Assembly (NCBI GenBank): GCA_027295365.1
Contig: JAPULD010000174.1
Location: forward strand, 1 to 5,499
Origin: Planctomycetota bacterium
GTDB lineage: Bacteria > Planctomycetota > Phycisphaerae > Phycisphaerales > SM1A02
DNA: 5,499 bases
Direction: 5' to 3'
The first letter of the stretch is position 1; every line of letters begins with the position of its first letter. The position numbers and the translations under genes were made by a program. The notes beneath the pieces are model-generated. The model did not search any database and was not told where the DNA came from. It saw only the letters and a list, made by a program, of their open reading frames with translations. Below, one piece after another: positions 1-5,499 of this stretch.

Positions 1-461
1 TCGATCCCAACTTCGTTCCCACCGAGACCCGTACCCTGAGCAGTCAGATCAGCATTGTGTTTCTGCCCGTCAAACTCGGCGCGGGCATGTTCGACCTCTT
101 TGGCCTGCTAGCCCTGGTGCTGACAGCGGTCGGCTTGTATGGCGTCATGTCATTCGTGGTAGGTCAACGCACTCGGGAAATCGGTATCCGCATGGCGATC
201 GGCGCCCAAAAGCGTGATGTGCTCAGGCTGGTCATCAGGCAGGGTATCAAGCTCACGATCATCGGCATCGGCATCGGCACTGTGCTGGCCCTGTTCGTGA
301 CCAACGTCCTGTCTCGCGTGCTCTATGAGACCAACGCGACGGACCTCGTAACCTACGGCGGCGTTGCGCTCCTCTTGGGTGGCGTCTCGCTGCTGGCGAT
401 CTACATCCCTGCCCGCCGGGCAATGAAGATCGACCCGATGGTCGCGCTGCGCTACGAATAA
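1..461 (+). CDS. ABC transporter permease, FtsX/MacB (ADOP-like) family, C-terminal fragment
   Basis: The 5' end is missing: the reading frame is open from the window edge (first full codon at 3) to TAA at 459-461, giving 152 residues. Three hydrophobic segments are visible: GLLALVLTAVGLYGVMSFVV, then IIGIGIGTVLALFVTNVL, then VALLLGGVSLLAIYIPARRA. Between the first two lies the cytoplasmic signature RTREIGIRMAIGAQKRDVLR, and the protein ends in ARRAMKIDPMVALRYE. This is the C-terminal FtsX-like permease domain of MacB-type transporters. The closing residues and the upstream DPN...TRTL stretch resemble the long ADOP permeases common in Acidobacteria. Such permeases work with a LolD/MacB-like ATPase in exporting peptides, lipids or drugs, or in mechanotransmission. 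The substrate cannot be told from this fragment. A GTG at 57 is only an internal codon, not a real start. Family assignment is firm; the ADOP subtype is inference. Confidence 0.9.
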   Translation, partial: DPNFVPTETRTLSSQISIVFLPVKLGAGMFDLFGLLALVLTAVGLYGVMSFVVGQRTREIGIRMAIGAQKRDVLRLVIRQGIKLTIIGIGIGTVLALFVTNVLSRVLYETNATDLVTYGGVALLLGGVSLLAIYIPARRAMKIDPMVALRYE

Positions 462-506
462 GAAGAGAAGAGTCTTGTCTCCGCCACGGCGGGCAGGCTC
501 CGACTT

Positions 507-598
507 CGCGGATTGAGCAGATTATTTCTTTAGAGAAACAAGCTGGCGAAGCCGGCTTGAAAAAGAAACTCAAATCTGCGAAATCCGTGAAATCTGCG
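507..598. repeat. Intergenic 9-mer tandem repeat with inverted partial copies
   Basis: Three head-to-tail 9-bp units are seen at 572-580 (AAATCTGCG), 581-589 (AAATCCGTG) and 590-598 (AAATCTGCG). The first and third are identical and the middle differs at two positions. On the other side of the hairpin at 539-559, two degenerate units occur in the opposite orientation: CGCGGATTG at 507-515 and AGCAGATTA at 516-524. The block therefore has imperfect inverted arms around a central hairpin. It ends two bases before the stop codon of the minus-strand selenoprotein gene. Short ATCTGCG/ATCCGTG-type intergenic repeats resemble dispersed elements I recall from Verrucomicrobia, Lentisphaerae and Planctomycetes, but whether this one is dispersed in its genome cannot be seen here. 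Confidence 0.6.
539..559 (-). terminator. Probable intrinsic terminator of the selenoprotein gene
   Basis: A 9-bp stem (CAAGCTGGC at 539-547 with GCCGGCTTG at 551-559, one wobble or mismatch depending on strand) closes a 3-nt loop. Read on the minus strand, the hairpin lies about 40 nt past the TAG stop of the selenoprotein gene and is followed by the U-rich run GUUUCUCU. Read on the plus strand it is followed by GAAAAAG, so it would not work as a terminator for the permease. The U tract is interrupted by C, so termination efficiency is uncertain. Confidence 0.55.
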
Positions 599-600
599 GA

Positions 601-1404
601 CTACTTCTTCAACTCTTCCTTTAACGCCGCCTCCATCTCGCTGGGCAGGAATCCGAATGGTCCCGGCTTGCCGACGTAGGCGATGAGGCCGTCGGTCGAC
701 ACGATAAACATTCGGTCGGGCCATCCCCGATAGGCCCGGGCCGCGGTGTTGTCCATGTCGTCGATGAGGCATGGAATGTCGATCTTCAGATCGCTCATGC
801 AGGTGTTGGCGACTTGCGATCGTTCGTAAAACGTCTTGGGATCCTGAATGTAGCCCAGCTTTGAATTGACCCGACTCGCCCAGTCGTCGCTGGGGTGCGC
901 CTCCTTGATGTAGATCACCAGGAACTGAGCTTTGCCTTCGTACTTCTTTGCCAACGCGTCGAGAGAACCAGCCTGGTCCTTGAAGGGCGGTCACGTGTAG
1001 CTGCCGAAGATCAACACCACCGGCAAACTGCCCTTGAAGCTGCTCAAACTCACAGCTTCAAACAACGATCCCGCCGAGGTCTGATCGATCCCCTGGCCAA
1101 TCGCAAAGTCGTAAAAGCGGAGCGGCATCAGCTCGAAGTCGGGAGCCGGCTCTCCCACCTTGAGCGGATTCACGTTCTCCGGGTCGTAGAGCCCTTGATC
1201 GATCAAGCCATCCATTTTCGATCTGGCGATCTCGCGAGCCGCATCGTCCATCTCGTCCATGGTTTCCAGGGATTGCTGGATCTTGGCTTTATCGCCCTGA
1301 ATCCCGCCGGATGAGGAAACCTTGAGTTCATTCTGATCCGTCGAAGCACAGCCGATCAGGGAAAGGCTGGCCATGAAAACAAGTGCTTTTCGAAACGACC
1401 CCAT
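601..1404 (-). CDS. Deiodinase-like selenoprotein, thioredoxin-fold lipoprotein (Sec encoded by in-frame TGA)
   Basis: One 267-residue protein is read from ATG (1404-1402) to TAG (603-601), with the in-frame TGA at 993-991 decoded as selenocysteine 138. Residues 1-19 form a lipoprotein signal peptide with lipobox LIGC (Cys19), so the mature protein should be lipid-anchored outside the cytoplasm. Residues 20-80 are a polar, helix-prone linker. From about 81 a redoxin-like domain starts (VGEPAPDFEL) and leads to FGSYT-U-PPF (133-141), the active-site motif of iodothyronine deiodinases. FLVIYIKEAHPSDDW follows (161-175): Glu168, His170 and Trp175 lie 30, 32 and 37 residues after Sec, the same offsets as in vertebrate deiodinases. 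DDMDNTAARAY (215-225) and GKPGPFGF, near the C-terminus, also match the family. The residue two before Sec is Tyr136, where some deiodinases have Cys; Cys202 and Cys212 could be resolving residues. A strong AAAGGAG Shine-Dalgarno supports the start. Family members in bacteria have no established substrate; a redox or peroxidase-like role is inference. The gene stands alone, divergent from the aldo/keto reductase. Confidence 0.88.
964..980 (-). promoter_or_regulatory. Bacterial SECIS-like hairpin downstream of the Sec UGA
   Basis: On the minus-strand mRNA, AGGACCA (980-974) pairs with UGGUUCU (970-964) to give a 7-bp stem (one G-U pair) capped by the 3-nt loop GGC (973-971). Seventeen nucleotides separate the UGA from the loop. 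Known bacterial SECIS elements lie inside the coding sequence just after the UGA, with the apical loop about 16-37 nt away and a G in the first two loop positions; this hairpin meets both rules. It would bind SelB carrying Sec-tRNA. The loop is at the minimum size and I see no bulged U like that of E. coli fdhF, so SelB recognition is inferred. Confidence 0.7.
991..993 (-). other. UGA codon read as selenocysteine (Sec138)
   Basis: The minus-strand TGA falls between ACG (Thr137) and CCG (Pro139), giving FGSYT-U-PPF. The frame is open for 137 codons before it and 129 after it with no shift, and conserved family motifs lie on both sides. Vertebrate deiodinases carry Sec at this same place (FGS-x-T-U-PPF). 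A nonsense mutation landing by chance on that one codon, with a SECIS-like hairpin behind it, is much less likely. Confidence 0.88.
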
Positions 1405-1521
1405 GGAGTTCTCCTTTGCAAATTACTGGCCAGTGCCTTGGCCTCTACGTGTCGTCAGTCTGACCTTATCATATCATCTTCCTGACTTCTTCTGTTCACC
1501 CACCATCCCGGACCCGTTCTC
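1405..1521. promoter_or_regulatory. Divergent intergenic region with candidate promoter and small palindrome
   Basis: These 117 bases separate the divergent starts of the selenoprotein gene and the aldo/keto reductase gene, so both promoters should lie here. On the minus strand TATGAT (1473-1468) is one base from the -10 consensus; TGAACA (1498-1493) is a poor -35 match at a long 19-nt spacing. A perfect 5-bp inverted repeat, GTCAG-T-CTGAC (1454-1464), lies just downstream of that -10 and could be an operator. All of these are short matches and may be chance. Confidence 0.3.
1411..1417 (-). promoter_or_regulatory. Shine-Dalgarno site of the selenoprotein gene
   Basis: The minus strand reads AAAGGAG, then 6 nt (AACTCC), then ATG at 1404. 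The match and spacing are near ideal and fix the start just before the lipoprotein signal peptide. It is the only strong Shine-Dalgarno match among the five gene starts visible in the window. Confidence 0.8.
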
Positions 1522-2532
1522 ATGAATCACCGATATTTCGGCACGACCGGCATCAAAGTCTCTCCATTGTGCTTCGGCACCATGTCATTCGGCGGCGACG
1601 CCTCCCCCGAGGTTTCAAGGCAACTCTACGATCGCTGTCGCGAGGCGGGTCTCAACTTCTTCGATTGCGCCGACGTCTACGCTTCGGGACGCAGCGAGGA
1701 ATTGCTGGGCGAGTTCATCGCTCCGGAACGCGATCAGGTCATCATCACTTCCAAGGCCTTTTTTCCGACGGACAAATCAGATCCCAATGCACGTGGAGCC
1801 TCAAGGCGTCATCTTCATCTCGCCTGCGAGGCAAGCCTCAAACGACTCGGCACCGAGTACATCGACGTGTATTTCATCCATCGATTCGATGAACAGACCG
1901 ACCTGCACGAATCGTTGCGTGCGCTGGATGATCTGGTGAGTCAGGGCAAGGCGCTGTATCTGGGAGCCTCGAATTTCGCCGCTTGGCAGGTCACCAAGGC
2001 GCTGGGACTCGCCGACCGGGAAGGCTGGTCGAAATTCTGCTGCATTCAGCCCATGTACAACCTGGTGAAGCGCATCGCGGAGATCGAATTGCTGCCCATG
2101 GCCACCAGCGAGAACCTCGCGGTGCTGCCTTACAGCCCGCTGGGGGGAGGCTTGCTGACCGGCAAGTACGCGACGGGAGAGAACAAAGGTCGGTTGGTGG
2201 AAAATTCAATGTACGAAAAACGCTATGGCGATCCATCCGTCCATGAGGTTGCGCGCAATTTTGCCGACTTCGCCCGAGCCCGGGATTACTCGCCGGCAAG
2301 CTTGGCCGTGGCCTGGGTCGGTGCGCACGAATCCGTCACCGCGCCCATCATCGGGGCCAGAAACCTGGAGCAACTCGAGGACTCGCTCACTTCAATGGAC
2401 ATCGAAATGACACCATCTTTGTATGGCGAGATCGCGGCTCTCTCCCCCGCCCCCCCGCCGGCCACGGACCGCAATGAAGAGCGTGAATCAGGCGATCCCA
2501 TGGCCGTGGTCGTGAAATCAGCACGTTTTTGA
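1522..2532 (+). CDS. Aldo/keto reductase
   Basis: This 336-residue protein belongs to the aldo/keto reductase superfamily, cytosolic TIM-barrel enzymes that reduce aldehydes and ketones with NAD(P)H. The catalytic tetrad is complete: Asp48, Tyr53 (in FDCADVYASGRSEELLG), Lys78 (in IITSKA) and His120 (in VYFIHRFD). GASNF (148-152), YSPLGGGLLTGKY (204-216) and PIIGARNLEQLED (275-287) match the usual substrate-side and cofactor-phosphate-binding segments. Length is normal for the family. The start is chosen because RYFGTTGIKVSPLCFGTM is the standard N-terminal strand pattern; no Shine-Dalgarno sequence is visible before it. The C-terminus carries a proline-rich SPAPPPATD stretch and a short variable tail. 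The gene is divergent from the selenoprotein gene and is followed by a 139-nt gap, so it is probably transcribed alone. The physiological substrate cannot be predicted. Confidence 0.93.
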   Translation: MNHRYFGTTGIKVSPLCFGTMSFGGDASPEVSRQLYDRCREAGLNFFDCADVYASGRSEELLGEFIAPERDQVIITSKAFFPTDKSDPNARGASRRHLHLACEASLKRLGTEYIDVYFIHRFDEQTDLHESLRALDDLVSQGKALYLGASNFAAWQVTKALGLADREGWSKFCCIQPMYNLVKRIAEIELLPMATSENLAVLPYSPLGGGLLTGKYATGENKGRLVENSMYEKRYGDPSVHEVARNFADFARARDYSPASLAVAWVGAHESVTAPIIGARNLEQLEDSLTSMDIEMTPSLYGEIAALSPAPPPATDRNEERESGDPMAVVVKSARF

Positions 2533-2671
2533 GATCACCCTGATCGAAGATGCTTGAATCGAGATAAATATCGGATGTTGCCTCAAGGGTGCATTAAGAC
2601 GCCCCGCCAGGATGCCGATTGAATAAATCGGTCTCTGTGCGCTCTCAATCTCCTTCCGAACGGCAGCTTCG

Positions 2672-3082
2672 ATGAACCCAAGCATTGGTACCATTTTGAT
2701 CGTCGATGACGAACCCCATGTCATCTACGTCGTCAAGTTCAAGTTGGAAAAGGCTGGCTACGAAGTGCACACGGCCACCAACGGCAAGCGGGCCTACGAT
2801 CTGGCCCTCGAACTCCGACCCGATTTGATTGTCACCGACTTTCAGATGCCGGGAGGCTCCGGACTTGATCTCGCCTTGCGTCTGAACGCGAACGAGGAAA
2901 CGTCGTCCATTCCCCTGCTCATGGTGACGTCCCGGGGACATCGCGTCAGCCCTTCGGAACTGATCAAGACAAACATCAAGCAGGTTTTGGCGAAGCCCTT
3001 CAGCCCTCGCGAATTGATCAGTGTGATCCATGAACAGTTGCCGGGCTTGCACCAAGGCGAATCCGAGAATCGCGCGGCATGA
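2672..3082 (+). CDS. Single-domain response regulator (CheY-like receiver)
   Basis: The 136 residues form one receiver domain and no output domain. The acidic pocket Asp12-Asp13 (ILIVDDEP), phospho-acceptor Asp56 (LIVTDFQMPGGSG), Thr86 (LLMVTSRG) and Lys108 (VLAKPF) are all present, so it should be phosphorylatable. The last 20 or so residues are a polar tail. The stop overlaps the start of the next gene by ATGA (3079-3082), which indicates translational coupling and joint function with the HD-GYP protein. A lone receiver beside a separate HD-GYP protein is like a classic RpfG-type receiver/HD-GYP regulator split into two chains, with the receiver probably acting by protein-protein contact. 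The partner histidine kinase is not in the window. No clear Shine-Dalgarno sequence precedes the ATG, but no other start fits the domain. Confidence 0.93.
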   Translation: MNPSIGTILIVDDEPHVIYVVKFKLEKAGYEVHTATNGKRAYDLALELRPDLIVTDFQMPGGSGLDLALRLNANEETSSIPLLMVTSRGHRVSPSELIKTNIKQVLAKPFSPRELISVIHEQLPGLHQGESENRAA

Positions 3083-4701
3083 GTGATCACGAGCGACCTA
3101 CGACGGATTCGGCAGCGCTGCGAAAGTTGCGCCACCGATGCTTCGCCCTGGGGTTGCCGACCTGGACTTGCGATGAATCTCAACGCATCATATCGAGGCC
3201 GGGCGAGATCGGCATCGTCCCGCCTTGGCTGGATTCACCTCGCCTGAGCGATGGCATCGAAGCGGCCCTCTATTGCAACGGCGAAGAGGCTGAACCCGCC
3301 ATCCTTACCCTGAAGCCGGGAGCCTGGCTGATCAAGCTTCCCTTACCCGACCAAAATGATGGCCCCTGGTGCGTCATCGCGCTGGCCCTGTGCGAGGGTT
3401 TTTCCCGATCGGCTTCATTCACGACTTTCAGCCAGGAATCGGATCTTGATCCGGAAGACTTTCGATCGCAACTCAAGCCCTTCATGAAATTCCAACACTC
3501 GCAACTCGTTCATATTCAACACATGCTGAATTGGGCGATGCAAGATCTTACGACGTTGGACGAGAACGAAGCGGCGCTGAGTGACCTGAGTAAACAACTC
3601 TCATATACCTACGACGAGATCAGCACGCTCTATCAGCTCGGTCGTTCGATGAACAACCTCTTCGAGCCTCGTCTGTTCGTCAATTCCGTCTGTAGCCAAC
3701 TGCACTATCTGTTGGAATTCAACTGGATTGCCATTCAGTATATTCCTTCCTCGCTTGCCCTCTCGGGCCTGGAACACGAATTGATCTTCGAAGGTGAACT
3801 GCCGATTGAGCAGGAAGCTTTCTCGCGCTTCGCGGTGGAATTGATTTCGAAGTGGCAGGCCGATCTCTGGACGAGCATCCTGGAAACCGACGCGAGCCCG
3901 ATGGCCAGTCAATGCGGCTCGCAAATCGTCGTCGAACCGATCTCCCATGATGGCGTGATCATCGGGGCGATCTTCGCCGGCGAGAAAAACAGCGACGACC
4001 CCGACGCCAGCAGCGTTGATATACAGTTGATGGACACGACGAGCGACTTCCTGGGCGTCTTTCACCAGAATTCCGCTCGGTTCGAAGTTCAGCGATCACA
4101 ATACATGGGAACCGTCAGGGCTCTCTCATCCTCCATCGACGCCAAGGATCCATACACCAGGGGTCACTCCGATCGTGTGGCGCACCTTGCCGCAGAACTG
4201 GCGAAAGTCAGAAACATGAGTTCCGAACAGGTGGAGGAGGTCTACATCACCGGCCTTCTGCACGATGTAGGAAAGATCGGCGTCCCCGAGACGACTCTCT
4301 GCAAGGCCGGAAGCCTGACGAAAGAGGAATTCGATCAGATCAAGCAGCATCCGGTGATCGGGTACGAAATCCTCAAGGACATCCCGCTCATGTCGGATCT
4401 GCTCCCTGGGGTCTTGCATCACCATGAACGATGGGATGGGAACGGTTACCCCCATGGACTTAAGGGTGAATCAATTCCACTGCTGGGCCGTCTGTTGGCG
4501 GTGGCCGATGCCTTCGACGCGATGAGTTCCGATCGCTCCTACCGAGCCCGGATGCCCCGTGAAAAAGTGATCTCCATCCTGCGGGACGGAGCCGGCACGC
4601 AATGGGATGCGGACATGGTTTCACAATTCCTGACGCTCGATTTCGCCAAATATGACGAGATGGTCCTCCGGGAAGCCATCACGCCATCCAAGGCCGCCTG
4701 A
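3079..4701 (+). CDS. GAF-HD-GYP protein, predicted cyclic di-GMP phosphodiesterase
   Basis: This 540-residue soluble protein has three parts. Residues 1 to about 150 are an N-terminal region I do not recognise (it contains RCFALGLPTWTCDESQRI). A helical, probably coiled-coil linker (about 150-185) leads into a GAF-like sensor domain (about 186-340, from STLYQLGRSMNNLFEPRLFV). The C-terminal HD-GYP domain starts near 345. Its metal and signature residues are all present: His363 (GHSDRV), His395-Asp396 (LLHDVGKIG), His424 (QHPVIGYEIL), His448-His449 with HHERWDGNGYP (448-458), and Asp477 (ADAFDAMSSDRSYR). An intact set predicts hydrolysis of cyclic di-GMP. No membrane segment is seen. The start overlaps the response regulator's stop (ATGA), so the two are an operon and the regulator probably controls this enzyme. 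The GAF ligand is unknown. Confidence 0.93.
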   Translation: MSDHERPTTDSAALRKLRHRCFALGLPTWTCDESQRIISRPGEIGIVPPWLDSPRLSDGIEAALYCNGEEAEPAILTLKPGAWLIKLPLPDQNDGPWCVIALALCEGFSRSASFTTFSQESDLDPEDFRSQLKPFMKFQHSQLVHIQHMLNWAMQDLTTLDENEAALSDLSKQLSYTYDEISTLYQLGRSMNNLFEPRLFVNSVCSQLHYLLEFNWIAIQYIPSSLALSGLEHELIFEGELPIEQEAFSRFAVELISKWQADLWTSILETDASPMASQCGSQIVVEPISHDGVIIGAIFAGEKNSDDPDASSVDIQLMDTTSDFLGVFHQNSARFEVQRSQYMGTVRALSSSIDAKDPYTRGHSDRVAHLAAELAKVRNMSSEQVEEVYITGLLHDVGKIGVPETTLCKAGSLTKEEFDQIKQHPVIGYEILKDIPLMSDLLPGVLHHHERWDGNGYPHGLKGESIPLLGRLLAVADAFDAMSSDRSYRARMPREKVISILRDGAGTQWDADMVSQFLTLDFAKYDEMVLREAITPSKAA

Positions 4702-4808
4702 TCAACTTGTTCACCTCCACTCGGTAACGTCCCGGAGGGTCATCCAGGGATAAGCTTCAGGTATTCCCCGCCCCCTTCCTTCACGATTTCTCATCAAGTG
4801 CCTATCCC

Positions 4809-5499
4809 ATGATCTTTCGTTTCAGTCTCTATGGCTTTCTGAAGAACCAGCGCTACTTCGAGCCGTTTCTGTATCTCGCGCTTATGGAGAAGGGACTGGA
4901 CTTCTTCCTCATCGGCCTGCTCATCGCCTTCCGCGAGATTGTCGTCAACGCATTTGAGATCCCATCGGGAGCGATCGCCGATGTGTTGGGTCGACGCAAG
5001 AGCATGGTCCTCTCGTTCATCGCCTACATCGGAAGCTTTCTCATTTTCGGGTTTGCCGAACCGGTGTGGATGTTCTTCGTCGCGATGTTCTTCTTTGCCA
5101 TCGGGGAAGCGTTTCGCACCGGCACGCACAAGGCGATGATCTTCACCTGGCTGCGACTGCATGGACGTGAAGATGAACGCACGAAAATCTATGGATACAC
5201 GCGATCGTGGAGCAAGATCGGATCGGCCCTCAGTGCGATCCTCGCCGCGTGTTTCGTCTTTTTCAGCAACAACTACACCTGGGTGTTTTTCTTTTCCGCG
5301 TTGCCTTGCTTCCTGAACGTCATCAACTTCATGGGCTACCCCAAGGAATTGGAACTGGAATCCGAGGTAAACGCCAATTCGGTGACCGTCCTCCAGCACA
5401 TCCGCGAGACGTTGAGGGATTCGTTTTCCCGTCCCGGTTTGAGGCGTCTGGTGTTGGAATCCATGGGCTTTGAAGGCGTCTTTCACGCGGTCAAGGATT
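4809..5499 (+). CDS. MFS transporter, N-terminal part (runs off the window)
   Basis: The frame is open from ATG 4809 to the window edge (230 residues and one base), so the 3' end is missing. The protein starts FRFSLYGFLKNQRYFEPFL and has alternating hydrophobic helices: about 20-52, 67-83, 86-102, 137-153 and 158-175. MFS motif A is present between helices 2 and 3: GAIADVLGRRKSM (54-66), with Asp58 and the Arg62-Arg63 pair. This supports a proton- or solute-coupled secondary transporter in the inner membrane; the substrate cannot be told. The ATG is chosen because it starts the conserved N-terminal helix; no Shine-Dalgarno sequence is seen. It lies 107 nt after the HD-GYP gene on the same strand and could be cotranscribed, but nothing ties it to c-di-GMP. 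A long reverse-strand frame over the same bases is an antisense shadow. Confidence 0.88.
   Translation, partial: MIFRFSLYGFLKNQRYFEPFLYLALMEKGLDFFLIGLLIAFREIVVNAFEIPSGAIADVLGRRKSMVLSFIAYIGSFLIFGFAEPVWMFFVAMFFFAIGEAFRTGTHKAMIFTWLRLHGREDERTKIYGYTRSWSKIGSALSAILAACFVFFSNNYTWVFFFSALPCFLNVINFMGYPKELELESEVNANSVTVLQHIRETLRDSFSRPGLRRLVLESMGFEGVFHAVKD

Noticed and set aside
481..492. GC-rich hairpin CCGCC-AC-GGCGG after the permease stop.
   Set aside because: The stem is very short, the 2-nt loop is strained, and no T tract follows, so it is not a convincing terminator.
530..994. 154-residue minus-strand frame overlapping the selenoprotein's second half.
   Set aside because: It is in a different frame, rich in Arg/Gly/His, and shows no motif; the overlapping frame carries the deiodinase motifs.
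895..1314. 139-residue plus-strand frame across the selenoprotein gene.
   Set aside because: It is antisense to conserved coding sequence, with no domain or ribosome binding site.
601..1404. Reading the locus as two separate genes, or as a pseudogene broken by a stop codon.
   Set aside because: The frame is continuous, family motifs flank the TGA, the TGA is at the known Sec position, and a SECIS-like hairpin follows. The downstream half has no start signal of its own (it would have to begin at a TTG inside the conserved fold).
2615..2631. Hairpin CCGATT-GAATA-AATCGG between the aldo/keto reductase and response regulator genes.
   Set aside because: The stem is only 6 bp, A/T-rich in its upper half, and is followed by TCTCTGTG rather than a T run, so I would not call it a terminator.
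3601..4065. 154-residue minus-strand frame opposite the GAF domain.
   Set aside because: It is an antisense shadow of the HD-GYP gene; composition is atypical and there is no motif.
4702..4808. Possible terminator or promoter between the HD-GYP and MFS genes.
   Set aside because: Only weak, bulged pairings (for example CTCGG with CCGGAG) and no T tract or convincing -35/-10 pair were found.
4794..5486. 230-residue open frame on the minus strand.
   Set aside because: It is highly charged and low in complexity with no recognisable domain, and it lies antisense to a clear MFS transporter with motif A and membrane helices.

Overview
The window looks like chromosomal DNA of a Gram-negative-type environmental bacterium of moderate, slightly GC-rich composition. 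The gene content (a MacB/ADOP-type permease, a single-domain response regulator coupled to a GAF-HD-GYP protein, a deiodinase-like lipoprotein, and an intergenic 9-mer repeat) would fit a planctomycete or a neighbouring phylum such as Acidobacteria or Verrucomicrobia. That placement is an impression from gene style, not proof. No mobile element, CRISPR array, tRNA or rRNA was seen.

Layout: (1) 1-461, +, the C-terminal end of an FtsX/MacB-type ABC permease cut by the window edge. (2) 462-600, an intergenic stretch with a 9-bp tandem repeat, partial inverted copies of it, and a strong hairpin that fits as terminator of the next gene. (3) 1404-601, -, the key gene: a 267-residue lipoprotein of the iodothyronine deiodinase-like/thioredoxin-fold family. 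A conventional reading splits it in two at an in-frame TGA (991-993). That TGA sits exactly at the catalytic selenocysteine position of deiodinases (FGSYT-U-PPF) and is followed 17 nt later by a bacterial SECIS-like hairpin. I annotate one intact selenoprotein gene. (4) 1522-2532, +, a divergent aldo/keto reductase. (5) 2672-3082 and 3079-4701, +, a two-gene operon with an ATGA overlap: a lone receiver-domain response regulator and a GAF-HD-GYP protein predicted to hydrolyse cyclic di-GMP. (6) 4809 to the window end, +, the N-terminal 230 residues of an MFS transporter, cut by the edge.

The genes do not form one pathway. The only clear functional pair is the response regulator and the HD-GYP protein, which would link an unseen histidine kinase to c-di-GMP turnover. 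The selenoprotein is predicted to be exported and lipid-anchored, which puts a Sec-dependent redox centre in the periplasm or on the outer membrane. Its substrate is unknown. The selenocysteine machinery (selA, selB, selC, selD) is not in the window and must be present elsewhere for this reading to hold.
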